Source: DATAFF01 sp036257595
Lineage (GTDB): Bacteria; Pseudomonadota; Alphaproteobacteria; Rhizobiales; Aestuariivirgaceae
Assembly: GCA_036257595.1 (NCBI GenBank)
Contig: DATAFF010000107.1
Coordinates: 1 to 23,641 of the forward strand
Length of the DNA: 23,641 bases
Reading direction: 5' to 3'
The notes under the pieces were generated by a model. That model saw only the letters and a list, made by a program, of their open reading frames with translations, was not told where the DNA came from and did no database searches. Shown one piece after another: positions 6,285 to 14,152 of the stretch; the first letter of the stretch is position 1; the number at the start of each line of letters is the position of its first letter. The position numbers and the translations under genes were made by a program.

Positions 6285-9200
6285 ATGTCGAGAGTCCGCA
6301 AGAGTGAGCATGCCGCCGTCCCGATCGAGACCGCCGACGAGAAGGGTTATTTGCGGGAAGGTTTCCCGCTGCTCGGCGGCCGATCGGCGAATCAGAATGA
6401 TGGCGAGCCGTCGGCGCTGTCGCGGGCGAAGCGGCGCGCCGGGCTAACCCCGTTCTGGATCGCCTTCGTGGTGTCTTTGGCGTGGATCCTCCTTGCCACA
6501 TTCGATCTCGCCAACAGCGCATCGACCGGGCGGCCGGGCGTCATCGCCGCCGGCGGCTCGCCGCTCAACTTCCTCGAGCTTGCCGGCGTGCTCATCCGCA
6601 TGCTGGTGCCGGTGCTGCTGATCTGGGCGGCGGCCCATATGCTCTATCGGTCGCGGCAGATGGAGCTGGTCACCCAGAACTTCATCAGCGCCAGTGTCGG
6701 CATGCTGCGCGAGCAGGGGCCGGCATCGGCGTCGCGCTGGCGCGGGCCGAAGGGCGAGGACGCGCAGGGGACGCTGCTGGCGCTGCAGGAGCAGACCAGC
6801 CGGGCGCTGCAGGCGGAGGAACTGATCGGCCATACGCTGGCCGATGTCGAGCGCGCCTTCGGCCGCAACAGCGAGCGGGTGCAGACGCTGGTGGCCTCGC
6901 TCGGCAATCAGTGCATGGCCATGCAGAATCTCAGCGATCAGCTCGGCAATGACGCGGTGCCGCTGATGAACCACCTGCAGGAGACCACGGGGCATCTGCA
7001 GGCGGTGCTCGACCAGAACGGAAGCCTGCTGTCGCGGCTCGGCAGCGATGTGGCGCACGCCACCGACATTCTCGCAAGCTCGCTCAGCGACCTGACCGGC
7101 GGCACCGCCAAGTTCGGCCAGGAGATCTCGATGCAGACCAGCCGCATCGACCAGATGACGGCGACGCTGCAGGGCGAGGCGATCTCCTTCTCGCAGCGGC
7201 TTGACAACCAGGTCCGCATGCTGGCGCAGTCGACCGTCGAGCTCAATTCGGAGGCCAGCGAGTTCTCCTCCGTCATCGACCGCATCGAGAACCGCATCTC
7301 CAACCTGTTCCGCTCGGCGGTGGTCGAGCTGTCGGGCATGCACGACCAGATCGAGACGACGCTCGGCCTGCGCTCGTCCTCGGTATCGGACGCCATCGTC
7401 GCCTCGGCGAGCCGGGTCAGCGAGGCGCTCGACCGGCTCAAGGGATCGGTCACCGGCGAGCTTCGCGAATCGGCCGACGACCTCGCCAAGCAGGTCATCG
7501 TCAATGCCACGGCCGCCTCGGAGGAGCTGCGGGCCAGCGGCGGTCACATCAAGGAGGAGCTCGAGGCCTTCGCCCGCGAGTTCATCGAGACCTTCGACCG
7601 GTTGGGCAAGTCCCTGCTCGAGCGGGCCGAGCAGTCGTCGACCGGCATGGGAAGCTCGCTGGAGGAGCTGACCACCAGCCTCGCGACCCGCATCGACGAC
7701 CGCTCCAACGACCTCCTGGAGAAATTCGCCGAGCGCACCCTCACGGTGGTGTCGGAGCTGGAAAGCGCCTCGGGCGAGATCGCCAAGAAGCTCAACGACA
7801 CCTCGAACCGCTACACCGATCTGATCGATACGACCGCCGCCAGGGTCGGCAGCGCGCTGGTCTCGTCATCGGAGCAGGTGACGAGTGCGCTGAACGAGGC
7901 CTCCGGCGACCTTTCCAAGGCGCTGGAGGCGACGGCCGGCAAGGTGACCGGCCGTATTTCCCAGACCGCGTCCTCCGCCACCCAGAAGCTGCAAACGGTG
8001 GCCGGCGGCGCTGCCGAGGAGCTCGACCAGCTGGGCAAGCTGGTGGCCGTTCTGTCGCAGCGGCTGGAGGCCTCGACGGCCGACATCGCCGGCGAGATCA
8101 CGGGGACCGGCGAGGGCATCACCAAGACGGTGCAGGGCGCCAGCGACCAATTCCGCTCGCTGATGGAAGCCAACCGCGTCCGGTTCGCCGAGAGCACCGG
8201 CGAGACTCAGGCGCAGTTCATCGCCTTCATGGAGGCGTTCGCCCGCAACTATCTGGAGCGTGGCGAGAACTCGCGGCGCCAGATTCTCGAAAGCTTCGAT
8301 CAGGTGCAGGAGAATGTCGTCGAGCGCATCGAGGGGGCGACCCGCGAGTTCGGGGCGCGGCTCAGCGACACCGTCGCCGACTATGCGCTGCGGATCGGCC
8401 TCGCCACCACCAATCTGTCGAGCGCGTTCAATGCCAAGGCCGACGAGCTGGCCCAGGGCTTCGACAGCAATGTCGCCAAGACGTTCGAGCGGATCGGCAG
8501 CAAGGCCGGCGGCCTCACCAGCACCTTCCAGGCGCGCACCGAGGAGCTGGTGGCCGCCTTCGACCTGGCGATCGAGGAGTTCAGCGGCAATGTCGGCGGC
8601 ACCGCCAAGGAGCTGACCACCAGCCTCGAAACCACCGCCCAGGGTCTGGCCCGGACCTTCGACGTAGCGGCCAGTTCGCTGAGCGGCCGGGTCGATATCC
8701 AGGCCAAGGCGATGAGCCAGGCGTTCGACGAGCGCACCAGCGAGCTGGTCGCGGTGATGGGCAACGCGACCCGCGATCTCACCACCGTGCTCACCGCGCG
8801 GGCGAGCGAGCTCTCCACCACCGTCAGCGGCGTTGCCGAGCAGGTGGTCGGAACCTTTGATTCGCGGACCGGGGCGCTGATGTCGGAGATCGACAGTCGG
8901 GCCGGTGCGCTGCTCTCCACGATCGACGACAGGACCGGCGCGCTGATGGCATCGATCGGCGACAAGAGCGGGGTGCTGATGGGCACGATCGATGGCCGGA
9001 CCGGCGAGCTGATGGGCGCGATCGACGGCAAGACCGGCGCGCTGATGGGCGCGATCGACGGCAAGACCGGCGCGCTGATGGGTGCGATCGACGACAAGAC
9101 CGGCGCGCTGATGGGCGCGATCGACGGCAAGACCGGCGAATTGATGAGCGTGATCGAGGGCAAGACCGGGGCGCTGCTCTCCGCGATCGACGGTCGTTCC

Positions 9201-10058
9201 GGCGAGGTGGTGACGACGATCGGCAGCCGGACCGGCGAGCTTTTGTCCGCGATCGAGGTCAAGGGGCGCGAGCTCACCGCGGCTTTCGGCAACCGCACCG
9301 GCGAGATCGCCTCCTCCTTCGATCAGGCGGCCGGCGAGTTCGTCGAGAGGATCACCAGCACTGCCGGCGAGCTCACCGTCACCGTGCAGGGGCGGACGCG
9401 CGAGCTGGCGACGTCCTTCGATCTCGCCACCGAGGAATTCGCCGAGCATATCGCCGCCAAGGCGGCCATGGCCGCCACCAAGATGGACGAGGCATCGCGC
9501 AATGTGATGGGCCGCATCGATCTGGTGGGCCAGAACCTGCAGTCGCAGACCGCGGCGGCGGTGAGCCGGCTGGTCGCCACCAGCGACGATGCGCGGCGCA
9601 CCGTGATGTCCTCGGTCGAGATGGCGATCGACAAGGCACGGGCCAATTTCGTCGAGCGGCTGCGGGAGCTGGCGCGCGAGTTCACCGAGGAGATGACGGC
9701 GGCCAATCTCAAGGCGCTCGACAGCATGGCCGAGAACATCAATGCGCTGTCGAGCCGCATCCATGACGATTCGCGCAGTCTGGAGACGACCGCCAACAAG
9801 AGCTTCAGCATGATGCTCGAGGCGCAAGCGGCGATGACCGGCCATGTCGAGGCGAGCCGCTCCATGCTCACCGCCGAGCTGCAGAACCAGGTCGTGCAGA
9901 TCGAGCAGCAAATGGCGCGGGTGGTGGCCGAATCGGTCGAGAAGCTGCAGGCGGTGAGCCGCAGCGAGGAGGCGCTGGTCGAGGAGGATGCGATCGCCGA
10001 GCTGGCAAGCGAGAACGGCAAGGCGCGAGCCCGCCGGCCGGGCCAGGCGGCGAGCTAG
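6285..10058 (+). CDS. Giant membrane-anchored apolipoprotein-like protein, GPR/RgsE-like (polar growth ring)
   Basis: A 1257-residue protein. A basic cytosolic N-terminus (1-53) is followed by two membrane spans (about 56-75 and 97-120) and then more than 1100 residues predicted almost entirely helical. The helical part is built of 11-residue repeats, clearest at residues 863-1016, of the type met in apolipoprotein A1/A4/E domains and hendecad coiled coils. It has few Cys or Trp and no enzymatic motif. This architecture matches the growth pole ring protein GPR of Agrobacterium (RgsE in Sinorhizobium), a polar-growth organiser found in Hyphomicrobiales. This protein is shorter than the roughly 2100-residue Agrobacterium GPR, so the assignment rests on architecture and could instead be a paralogue. 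The start is the ATG at 6285, with AAGGGG 12 bases before it. Long antisense open frames over this gene are shadows. Confidence 0.65.
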   Translation: MSRVRKSEHAAVPIETADEKGYLREGFPLLGGRSANQNDGEPSALSRAKRRAGLTPFWIAFVVSLAWILLATFDLANSASTGRPGVIAAGGSPLNFLELAGVLIRMLVPVLLIWAAAHMLYRSRQMELVTQNFISASVGMLREQGPASASRWRGPKGEDAQGTLLALQEQTSRALQAEELIGHTLADVERAFGRNSERVQTLVASLGNQCMAMQNLSDQLGNDAVPLMNHLQETTGHLQAVLDQNGSLLSRLGSDVAHATDILASSLSDLTGGTAKFGQEISMQTSRIDQMTATLQGEAISFSQRLDNQVRMLAQSTVELNSEASEFSSVIDRIENRISNLFRSAVVELSGMHDQIETTLGLRSSSVSDAIVASASRVSEALDRLKGSVTGELRESADDLAKQVIVNATAASEELRASGGHIKEELEAFAREFIETFDRLGKSLLERAEQSSTGMGSSLEELTTSLATRIDDRSNDLLEKFAERTLTVVSELESASGEIAKKLNDTSNRYTDLIDTTAARVGSALVSSSEQVTSALNEASGDLSKALEATAGKVTGRISQTASSATQKLQTVAGGAAEELDQLGKLVAVLSQRLEASTADIAGEITGTGEGITKTVQGASDQFRSLMEANRVRFAESTGETQAQFIAFMEAFARNYLERGENSRRQILESFDQVQENVVERIEGATREFGARLSDTVADYALRIGLATTNLSSAFNAKADELAQGFDSNVAKTFERIGSKAGGLTSTFQARTEELVAAFDLAIEEFSGNVGGTAKELTTSLETTAQGLARTFDVAASSLSGRVDIQAKAMSQAFDERTSELVAVMGNATRDLTTVLTARASELSTTVSGVAEQVVGTFDSRTGALMSEIDSRAGALLSTIDDRTGALMASIGDKSGVLMGTIDGRTGELMGAIDGKTGALMGAIDGKTGALMGAIDDKTGALMGAIDGKTGELMSVIEGKTGALLSAIDGRSGEVVTTIGSRTGELLSAIEVKGRELTAAFGNRTGEIASSFDQAAGEFVERITSTAGELTVTVQGRTRELATSFDLATEEFAEHIAAKAAMAATKMDEASRNVMGRIDLVGQNLQSQTAAAVSRLVATSDDARRTVMSSVEMAIDKARANFVERLRELAREFTEEMTAANLKALDSMAENINALSSRIHDDSRSLETTANKSFSMMLEAQAAMTGHVEASRSMLTAELQNQVVQIEQQMARVVAESVEKLQAVSRSEEALVEEDAIAELASENGKARARRPGQAAS
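8871..9332 (+). repeat. 33-bp tandem repeat (11-residue hendecad units) inside the GPR-like gene
   Basis: Fourteen consecutive in-frame 33-base units encode 11-residue repeats of the form G-x-L-M-x-x-I-D-x-K/R-T. Units 5-8 (9003-9134) are nearly identical in DNA (GALMGAIDGKT and single-residue variants), while flanking units decay gradually; the same 11-residue phase can be followed upstream (for example TSELVAVMGNA, TRDLTTVLTAR) and downstream (GELTVTVQGRT). The fresh core suggests recent slippage or unequal recombination. Confidence 0.9.
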
Positions 10059-10060
10059 CT

Positions 10061-10099
10061 TAGGCAGTCGGCAGTCGGGAAGAACACCTCCACTGCCTA
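10061..10099. repeat. Heptamer hairpin element, copy 1
   Basis: Starts two bases after the stop of the GPR-like gene. The left arm TAGGCAGT (10061-10068) is perfectly complementary to the right arm ACTGCCTA (10092-10099). The left side has two heptamers (GGCAGTC twice, 10063-10076) and the loop contains GGGAAGAACACC. It could act as a terminator for the upstream gene. It is the shortest of three related elements in this window; the others are at 16881 and 23429. Confidence 0.8.
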
Positions 10100-10293
10100 G
10101 TGTTTACTACCTTTGCCTTTGTTGATTCTGACCTAACGGTGGGAGGCTGGCCGAGCGAGCCCCTTTAACCGCTCCCCGCGCACAAAAGATGAGAGGTAAT
10201 GAAGTCACAATCACACCCAGGTGACAGGTTTCGAGAGCAGGGTTCCATTCGCAAGAACCAGTGGATCGGCGAATTGAGATGCGGAAAGATGGC

Positions 10294-10875
10294 CTACCCT
10301 GATGTGTCGAACAAAGCCCGCAACGCTTTCAACTGTGGTGCAGGATTGGGCACCGGTGAGAGCAATGTCACAACCTTGCCCAGTTCGTTCGTGACGATCC
10401 GCAACGGTTCAACAAGATCGGTGTCGTTGGAGACAATGGCCGCGACATCATATTCATTTCGAAATGCTCCAAGCAGCAGGTGAGATGCCAAGTTGACGTC
10501 GCTGCCCTTTTCCTCAGTCTTGTGCACGCGAACCACAACCGGCCATGGCTGCGGAATTGGAGATGCAAGGCGGGGTCTGAACTCCGGTGGATAGACTAGG
10601 CCGGCGAACTTCTTGCTGCTCAGAAAACTTCCCAAGTGAACAGAGATTTCCGGGATGGTTCCAAGAGCATCCAGATAGACCTGCTGGCGAGCGGGGGCGG
10701 TCGGATCTGTCCGTCCAGAGACGCGGGCGGTGTAATAGCGTACCCCGATAATCCGGTGCTGGGCGCCGAGGACGTTTTGTGCGAGGGCCTTGATATTAAG
10801 CCATTTGAGGTGAGGTCTCGTATGAAGCAGCCGAAAATAAAGGTTGAATCCGTCCACATAGATAATTGTTCTCAT
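10294..10875 (-). CDS. NYN domain (PIN-like) predicted ribonuclease
   Basis: A 193-residue stand-alone NYN-domain protein, a PIN-fold family of predicted metal-dependent RNases. Seen in the sequence: the first acidic motif YVDGFNLYF (Asp8), a KGSDVNLASHL motif (Asp126) and VSNDTDLVEPL (Asp151/Asp153), which together form the family's acidic active site. The length fits a single domain. The start is the ATG at 10875, right before the first conserved strand; an upstream in-frame ATG at 10947 would add a Pro/Arg-rich stretch that reads through a hairpin. The substrate and role are unknown; such proteins occur as RNA-processing factors and in accessory loci. G+C is about 45-53% in sampled stretches, far below the neighbours, which points to acquisition by transfer. 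It is convergent with the GPR-like gene. Confidence 0.85.
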   Translation of the reverse strand: MRTIIYVDGFNLYFRLLHTRPHLKWLNIKALAQNVLGAQHRIIGVRYYTARVSGRTDPTAPARQQVYLDALGTIPEISVHLGSFLSSKKFAGLVYPPEFRPRLASPIPQPWPVVVRVHKTEEKGSDVNLASHLLLGAFRNEYDVAAIVSNDTDLVEPLRIVTNELGKVVTLLSPVPNPAPQLKALRALFDTSG

Positions 10876-10900
10876 GAGCTGCTCTAAGGGCCAAGCATGC

Positions 10901-10934
10901 AAAGGCCGCCTCGGGTTGCCCCTTAGCGGCCTTT
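10901..10934 (-). terminator. Hairpin between dnaB and the NYN gene (possible dnaB terminator)
   Basis: A perfect 9-bp inverted repeat (AAAGGCCGC and GCGGCCTTT) with an inner GGG/CCC pairing forms a strong, nearly symmetric stem. It lies 174 bases beyond the dnaB stop and 26 bases before the NYN start codon. The U-run is only three bases on either strand. It may end dnaB transcription or act as a leader structure for the NYN gene. Confidence 0.5.
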
Positions 10935-10968
10935 GAGCCGACAGCACGCTGCCGGCGGGTATAGCCGA

Positions 10969-10996
10969 TATATAGGCATTTGCGATGGAATTTCAA
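10969..10996 (-). promoter_or_regulatory. Candidate promoter for the NYN gene
   Basis: On the minus strand TTGAAA (10996-10991) is followed after 16 bases by TATATA (10974-10969), a good sigma70-like pair in an otherwise GC-rich genome. It lies about 95 bases before the NYN start. The hairpin at 10901-10934 would be inside the leader, so either the hairpin does not terminate fully or this promoter is attenuated. Prediction by eye only. Confidence 0.35.
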
Positions 10997-11107
10997 GGCA
11001 AGATAGTCGCTAAGGTTGAGATACAACTAACTTCCGCTGGCCGGGCTGACTCTACGATCACACGCCCGTTAGGCACTGACATGTGCGCTCTTCTCTACTG
11101 CCTCAGC

Positions 11108-12619
11108 TCAATCAAACCGCTGCGGCAGATGATCGTCCTGGATCAGGTTGTCGAACTTGGTGAATTGCGGGTTGAAGTGCAGCTGGACGGTGCCGGTGGG
11201 GCCGTGGCGCTGCTTGCCGATGATCACCTCGGCGACGCAATGGACCCGGCTCATCTCGTCCTGCCAGGCGAGATATTCGGGCGTGCCGGGCTTGGGCTCG
11301 CGGCGCGCCAGATAATATTCCTCGCGGAAGATGAAGAGCACGACATCGGCGTCCTGCTCGATCGACCCCGATTCGCGCAGATCGGCCAGCTGCGGGCGCT
11401 TGTCGTCGCGCGATTCGACCTGACGCGACAGCTGCGACAACGCCAGGATGGGCACATTGAGCTCCTTGGCGAGCGCCTTGAGGCCGGTGGTGATCTCCGA
11501 CACCTCCTGCACCCGGCCCTCCTGCTGGCGGCGAAAGGAGCCGGTCAGCAGCTGGAGATAATCGACCACCACCAGCCCGAGGCCGCGCTGGCGCTTCAGC
11601 CGCCGCGCCCGGGCCGCCAGCTGGCCAATGGTCAGCCCGCCGGTGGCATCGATATAGAGCGGCAATGACTGGAGATCGCGCGACACCTCGACCAGCCGGT
11701 GGAACTCATCCTCGCCGATCTTGCCGCGGCGAATGCGCTCGGAAGCGATCTCCGCCTGCTCGGAAATGATGCGGGTGGCGAGCTGCTCGGCCGACATTTC
11801 GAGCGAGAAGAAGGCGACGACGCCGCCATCGGTCACCCTGACGCTGCCATCCGGATTGTGGGTCGATTTGTAATTGCGGGCCACCCGATAGGCGACATTG
11901 GTGGCGAGCGCCGTCTTGCCCATGGCGGGGCGGCCGGCGAGGATGATCAGGTCCGAGGGCTGAAGCCCGCCCATCTTCTCGTCGATGTCCCGCAAGCCGC
12001 AGGAAATCCCCGACAGCCCGCCATCGCGCTGATAGGCGGCGGCCGCCATGTCGATCGCCTCGCTGAGCGCGTTGGCAAAGGGCAGGAAGCCCTGGCCGTA
12101 TTTGCCGGTCTCGGCAATCTCGTAAAGCGCCTGCTCGGCCCGCTCGATCAGCTCGCGCGCCGACTCCTCGACCTTGGGCTCGAAGCTCTCATTGACGATG
12201 TCGTTGCCGATCGCGATCAGCCGCCGCCGCATCGCCAGCTCATAGACCAGCCGGCCATATTCCTCGGTGTTGATGATGGTGGTCGCCGCCGCCGCAAGCC
12301 GCGCCAGATAGGCCGGCCCGCCGATCTCGTTCAGCGAGGAATCCTGCTCGAAGAAGGATTTCAGGGTGACCGGATCGGCGCGGCGGCCGGCGCGAATCAG
12401 ATTGGCGGCCGCCTCGTAGATGCGCTGGTGAATCCCCTCATGGAAATGCTCGGGCAGGAGGAAGCCCGACACCCGGTCGCAGGCCTCGTTGTTGACCAGG
12501 ATGGCGCCGAGCAGCGCCTGCTCGGCATCGAGATTGTGCGGGGCGGCGCGATAGGTCGGACTTTCCTCCTCCTCCCGCTCCTGCGGCCGGCGCAGGCGTA
12601 TGTTGTGAGCCGATTCCAT
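11108..12619 (-). CDS. dnaB: Replicative DNA helicase
   Basis: Hexameric 5'-3' helicase that unwinds DNA at the replication fork. The 503-residue product has the N-terminal primase-interacting domain (about 26-130, from APHNLDAEQALLGAILV) and the RecA-like C-terminal domain. Walker A is GRPAMGKT with K235, the Walker B strand is LVVVDYLQLLTG, and the DNA-binding and arginine-finger regions (LSQLSRQVESR, DLRESGSIEQDAD) are present. No intein or truncation is seen. I chose the ATG at 12619 (MESAHNIRLRR); an open extension to 12688 reads into the intergenic region. In related genomes dnaB directly follows rplI; here a methyltransferase gene lies between them. Confidence 0.97.
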   Translation of the reverse strand: MESAHNIRLRRPQEREEEESPTYRAAPHNLDAEQALLGAILVNNEACDRVSGFLLPEHFHEGIHQRIYEAAANLIRAGRRADPVTLKSFFEQDSSLNEIGGPAYLARLAAAATTIINTEEYGRLVYELAMRRRLIAIGNDIVNESFEPKVEESARELIERAEQALYEIAETGKYGQGFLPFANALSEAIDMAAAAYQRDGGLSGISCGLRDIDEKMGGLQPSDLIILAGRPAMGKTALATNVAYRVARNYKSTHNPDGSVRVTDGGVVAFFSLEMSAEQLATRIISEQAEIASERIRRGKIGEDEFHRLVEVSRDLQSLPLYIDATGGLTIGQLAARARRLKRQRGLGLVVVDYLQLLTGSFRRQQEGRVQEVSEITTGLKALAKELNVPILALSQLSRQVESRDDKRPQLADLRESGSIEQDADVVLFIFREEYYLARREPKPGTPEYLAWQDEMSRVHCVAEVIIGKQRHGPTGTVQLHFNPQFTKFDNLIQDDHLPQRFD

Positions 12620-12790
12620 TGCTTCTACATAGCCGCAAGCCGACGCCTTCCGCGAGGCGCCGGCGGGCGGAACATGTTGGTGGATCAAAGCAATACGCGC
12701 TATTCACAGGGTCGGCTCGAAGGCGCATCCAACCCATCACGATGTGCTTGATCTTGCGCGAATCGGCAGGTGATTCGCCACTCCCCAGCG
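12620..12790. other. Intergenic region upstream of dnaB with GANTC-bearing inverted repeat
   Basis: These 171 bases separate the dnaB start from the stop of the cyclopropane-synthase-like gene. They contain an inverted repeat GCGAATC (12758-12764) and GATTCGC (12772-12778) around a 7-base loop, and each arm carries a GANTC methylation site. It could be a weak terminator for the upstream gene or a regulatory site for dnaB. No firm promoter was found. Confidence 0.4.
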
Positions 12791-14047
12791 CTATTCCCCA
12801 CGCACCGATTTGAGCCGCGGCCGGCCGGCATCCTGGCCGCGCAGCCGGCTTTCCTCGCGCTGGATGTAGTCGCGGGTGATCGGCAGAGCGTGTTGATGGC
12901 GACACATCTGGATCTGAACATTGTTCATGCCGCTCCAGCGGAAGGCGCATTCCGAGGAGGCGAGGTAGAATTCCCACATCCGGCAGAAGCGCTCGTCCAT
13001 CAGGCGGCGGGCATTGTCGCGATGATCGGCAAAGCGGCGCCGCCATTCGCGCAGCGTCTGGGCGTAGTGGAGGCGCAGCACCTCGATATCGGTGAGATAG
13101 AGGCCGGACTTCTCGATCGCCGGCACGATCTCGGAAAGCGCCGGGATGTAGCCGCCGGGGAAGATGTATTTCTTGGTCCAGGCGCTCGTCGCATTCGGCC
13201 CGTCGGAACGGCAGATCGAATGGAGGACCGCCACTCCGTCGGGGGCGAGCAGGCTGCGCAGCTTGGTGAAGAACTCGCGGTAATGGCCGATGCCGACATG
13301 CTCGAACATGCCGACCGAGACGACGCGGTCGAAGGTGCCGTCGACGTCGCGATAATCCAGGAGGCTGAACTCGGCCCGGCCGCTCAGGCCGCCCTGGGCG
13401 GCGCGCTGGACCGACAGCGCATGCTGCTCCTTCGACAGGGTGACGCCGACGACCTTGGCGCCGCAGGCTTCTGCCAGATAAAGCGCAAGGCCGCCCCAGC
13501 CGGAGCCGATATCGAGCACCCGCATGCCGGGCTCGATGGCGAGCTTCGAGGCGAGGTGGCGCTTCTTGGCGTGCTGGGCGTCCTCGAGCGAGCGGTCCGG
13601 CGCCTCGAAATAGGCGCAGGAATATTGCCGGTCGCGATCGAGGAAGAGCTCGTAGATGCGCCCGTCGATGTCGTAGTGATGCGCCACGTTGCGGCGGGCG
13701 AGGCGAACCGGGTTGCGCTGGTGCAGCCGGCGCAGCGCCACGCGAATCTGGAGCGGGATCTTCACCCCGAAGGGCGCTTCGACCGTCGCTGCATTGCTGA
13801 ACATCAGCGCCAGGAAATCATAGATCGTGCCCTGCTCGACCGTCAGGCCGCCATCCATGTAGGATTCGCCGACCGCGAGGTCGGGGTCGAGCACCAGCCG
13901 GAGCGCGGTCTGGCGGTCGCGCACCTGGATGACGATCTGCTCGCCGGTGCGGTCGCCGAAGGTGAATTGCCGGCCATCCGGCTCCCGAACCGTCAAGTGC
14001 CCGCTTTGGACAATATGGGCGAACACCCGGCGCAAGCTGCTGAACAT
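12791..14047 (-). CDS. cfa: Cyclopropane-fatty-acyl-phospholipid synthase family methyltransferase
   Basis: SAM-dependent enzyme that adds a methylene bridge to unsaturated acyl chains of membrane phospholipids, a common stationary-phase or acid-stress modification. In the 418-residue product the SAM-binding motif is VLDIGSGWGG (177-186). The family motifs YSCAYF (142-147), GVTLSKEQ (201-208), GMFEHVG and the C-terminal region with YAQTLREWRRRF follow. An N-terminal domain of about 115 residues precedes the catalytic part, as usual. The start is the ATG at 14047, preceded by GAGGGT at good spacing. Several paralogues with different substrates exist in Hyphomicrobiales, so the exact product is not certain. 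It sits between rplI and dnaB on the same strand, an insertion in a conserved gene order. Confidence 0.9.
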   Translation of the reverse strand: MFSSLRRVFAHIVQSGHLTVREPDGRQFTFGDRTGEQIVIQVRDRQTALRLVLDPDLAVGESYMDGGLTVEQGTIYDFLALMFSNAATVEAPFGVKIPLQIRVALRRLHQRNPVRLARRNVAHHYDIDGRIYELFLDRDRQYSCAYFEAPDRSLEDAQHAKKRHLASKLAIEPGMRVLDIGSGWGGLALYLAEACGAKVVGVTLSKEQHALSVQRAAQGGLSGRAEFSLLDYRDVDGTFDRVVSVGMFEHVGIGHYREFFTKLRSLLAPDGVAVLHSICRSDGPNATSAWTKKYIFPGGYIPALSEIVPAIEKSGLYLTDIEVLRLHYAQTLREWRRRFADHRDNARRLMDERFCRMWEFYLASSECAFRWSGMNNVQIQMCRHQHALPITRDYIQREESRLRGQDAGRPRLKSVRGE

Positions 14048-14133
14048 GGTACCCTCGTCGCAAAGAGCACCCCCGCTATTCCACGGGGAGCGGACCATGA
14101 CGATGCACGGCCCGAGTGTGCCAGCGTTGGGAT

Positions 14134-14145
14134 ATTGTCCACAAT
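14134..14145. promoter_or_regulatory. Inverted repeat ATTGT-CC-ACAAT upstream of cfa
   Basis: Two perfect 5-base arms around two bases, lying 87 bases upstream of the cfa start and 8 bases beyond the rplI stop. The size and symmetry suit an operator for a dimeric regulator, but the regulator is unknown and chance occurrence cannot be excluded. Confidence 0.25.
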
Positions 14146-14152
14146 CAGATCG

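Noticed and set aside
8871..9332. CRISPR-like array
   Set aside because: The regular 33-base repeats are contiguous, in frame and coding, with no spacers.
7866..9911. 681-codon open frame on the minus strand, antisense to the GPR-like gene
   Set aside because: It is a shadow of a GC-rich, strongly repetitive gene; its His/Asp/Gly-rich product shows no family resemblance, and its repeats merely mirror the 33-bp units.
10950..11105. tRNA or small RNA gene between dnaB and the NYN gene
   Set aside because: No T-loop consensus or cloverleaf could be found on either strand; only a promoter-like pair and a hairpin are supported.
14071..14088. Small GC-rich hairpin between rplI and cfa as a terminator
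   Set aside because: Only five perfect base pairs with an 8-base loop and no U-run; too weak to list, though it lies just before the cfa Shine-Dalgarno sequence.
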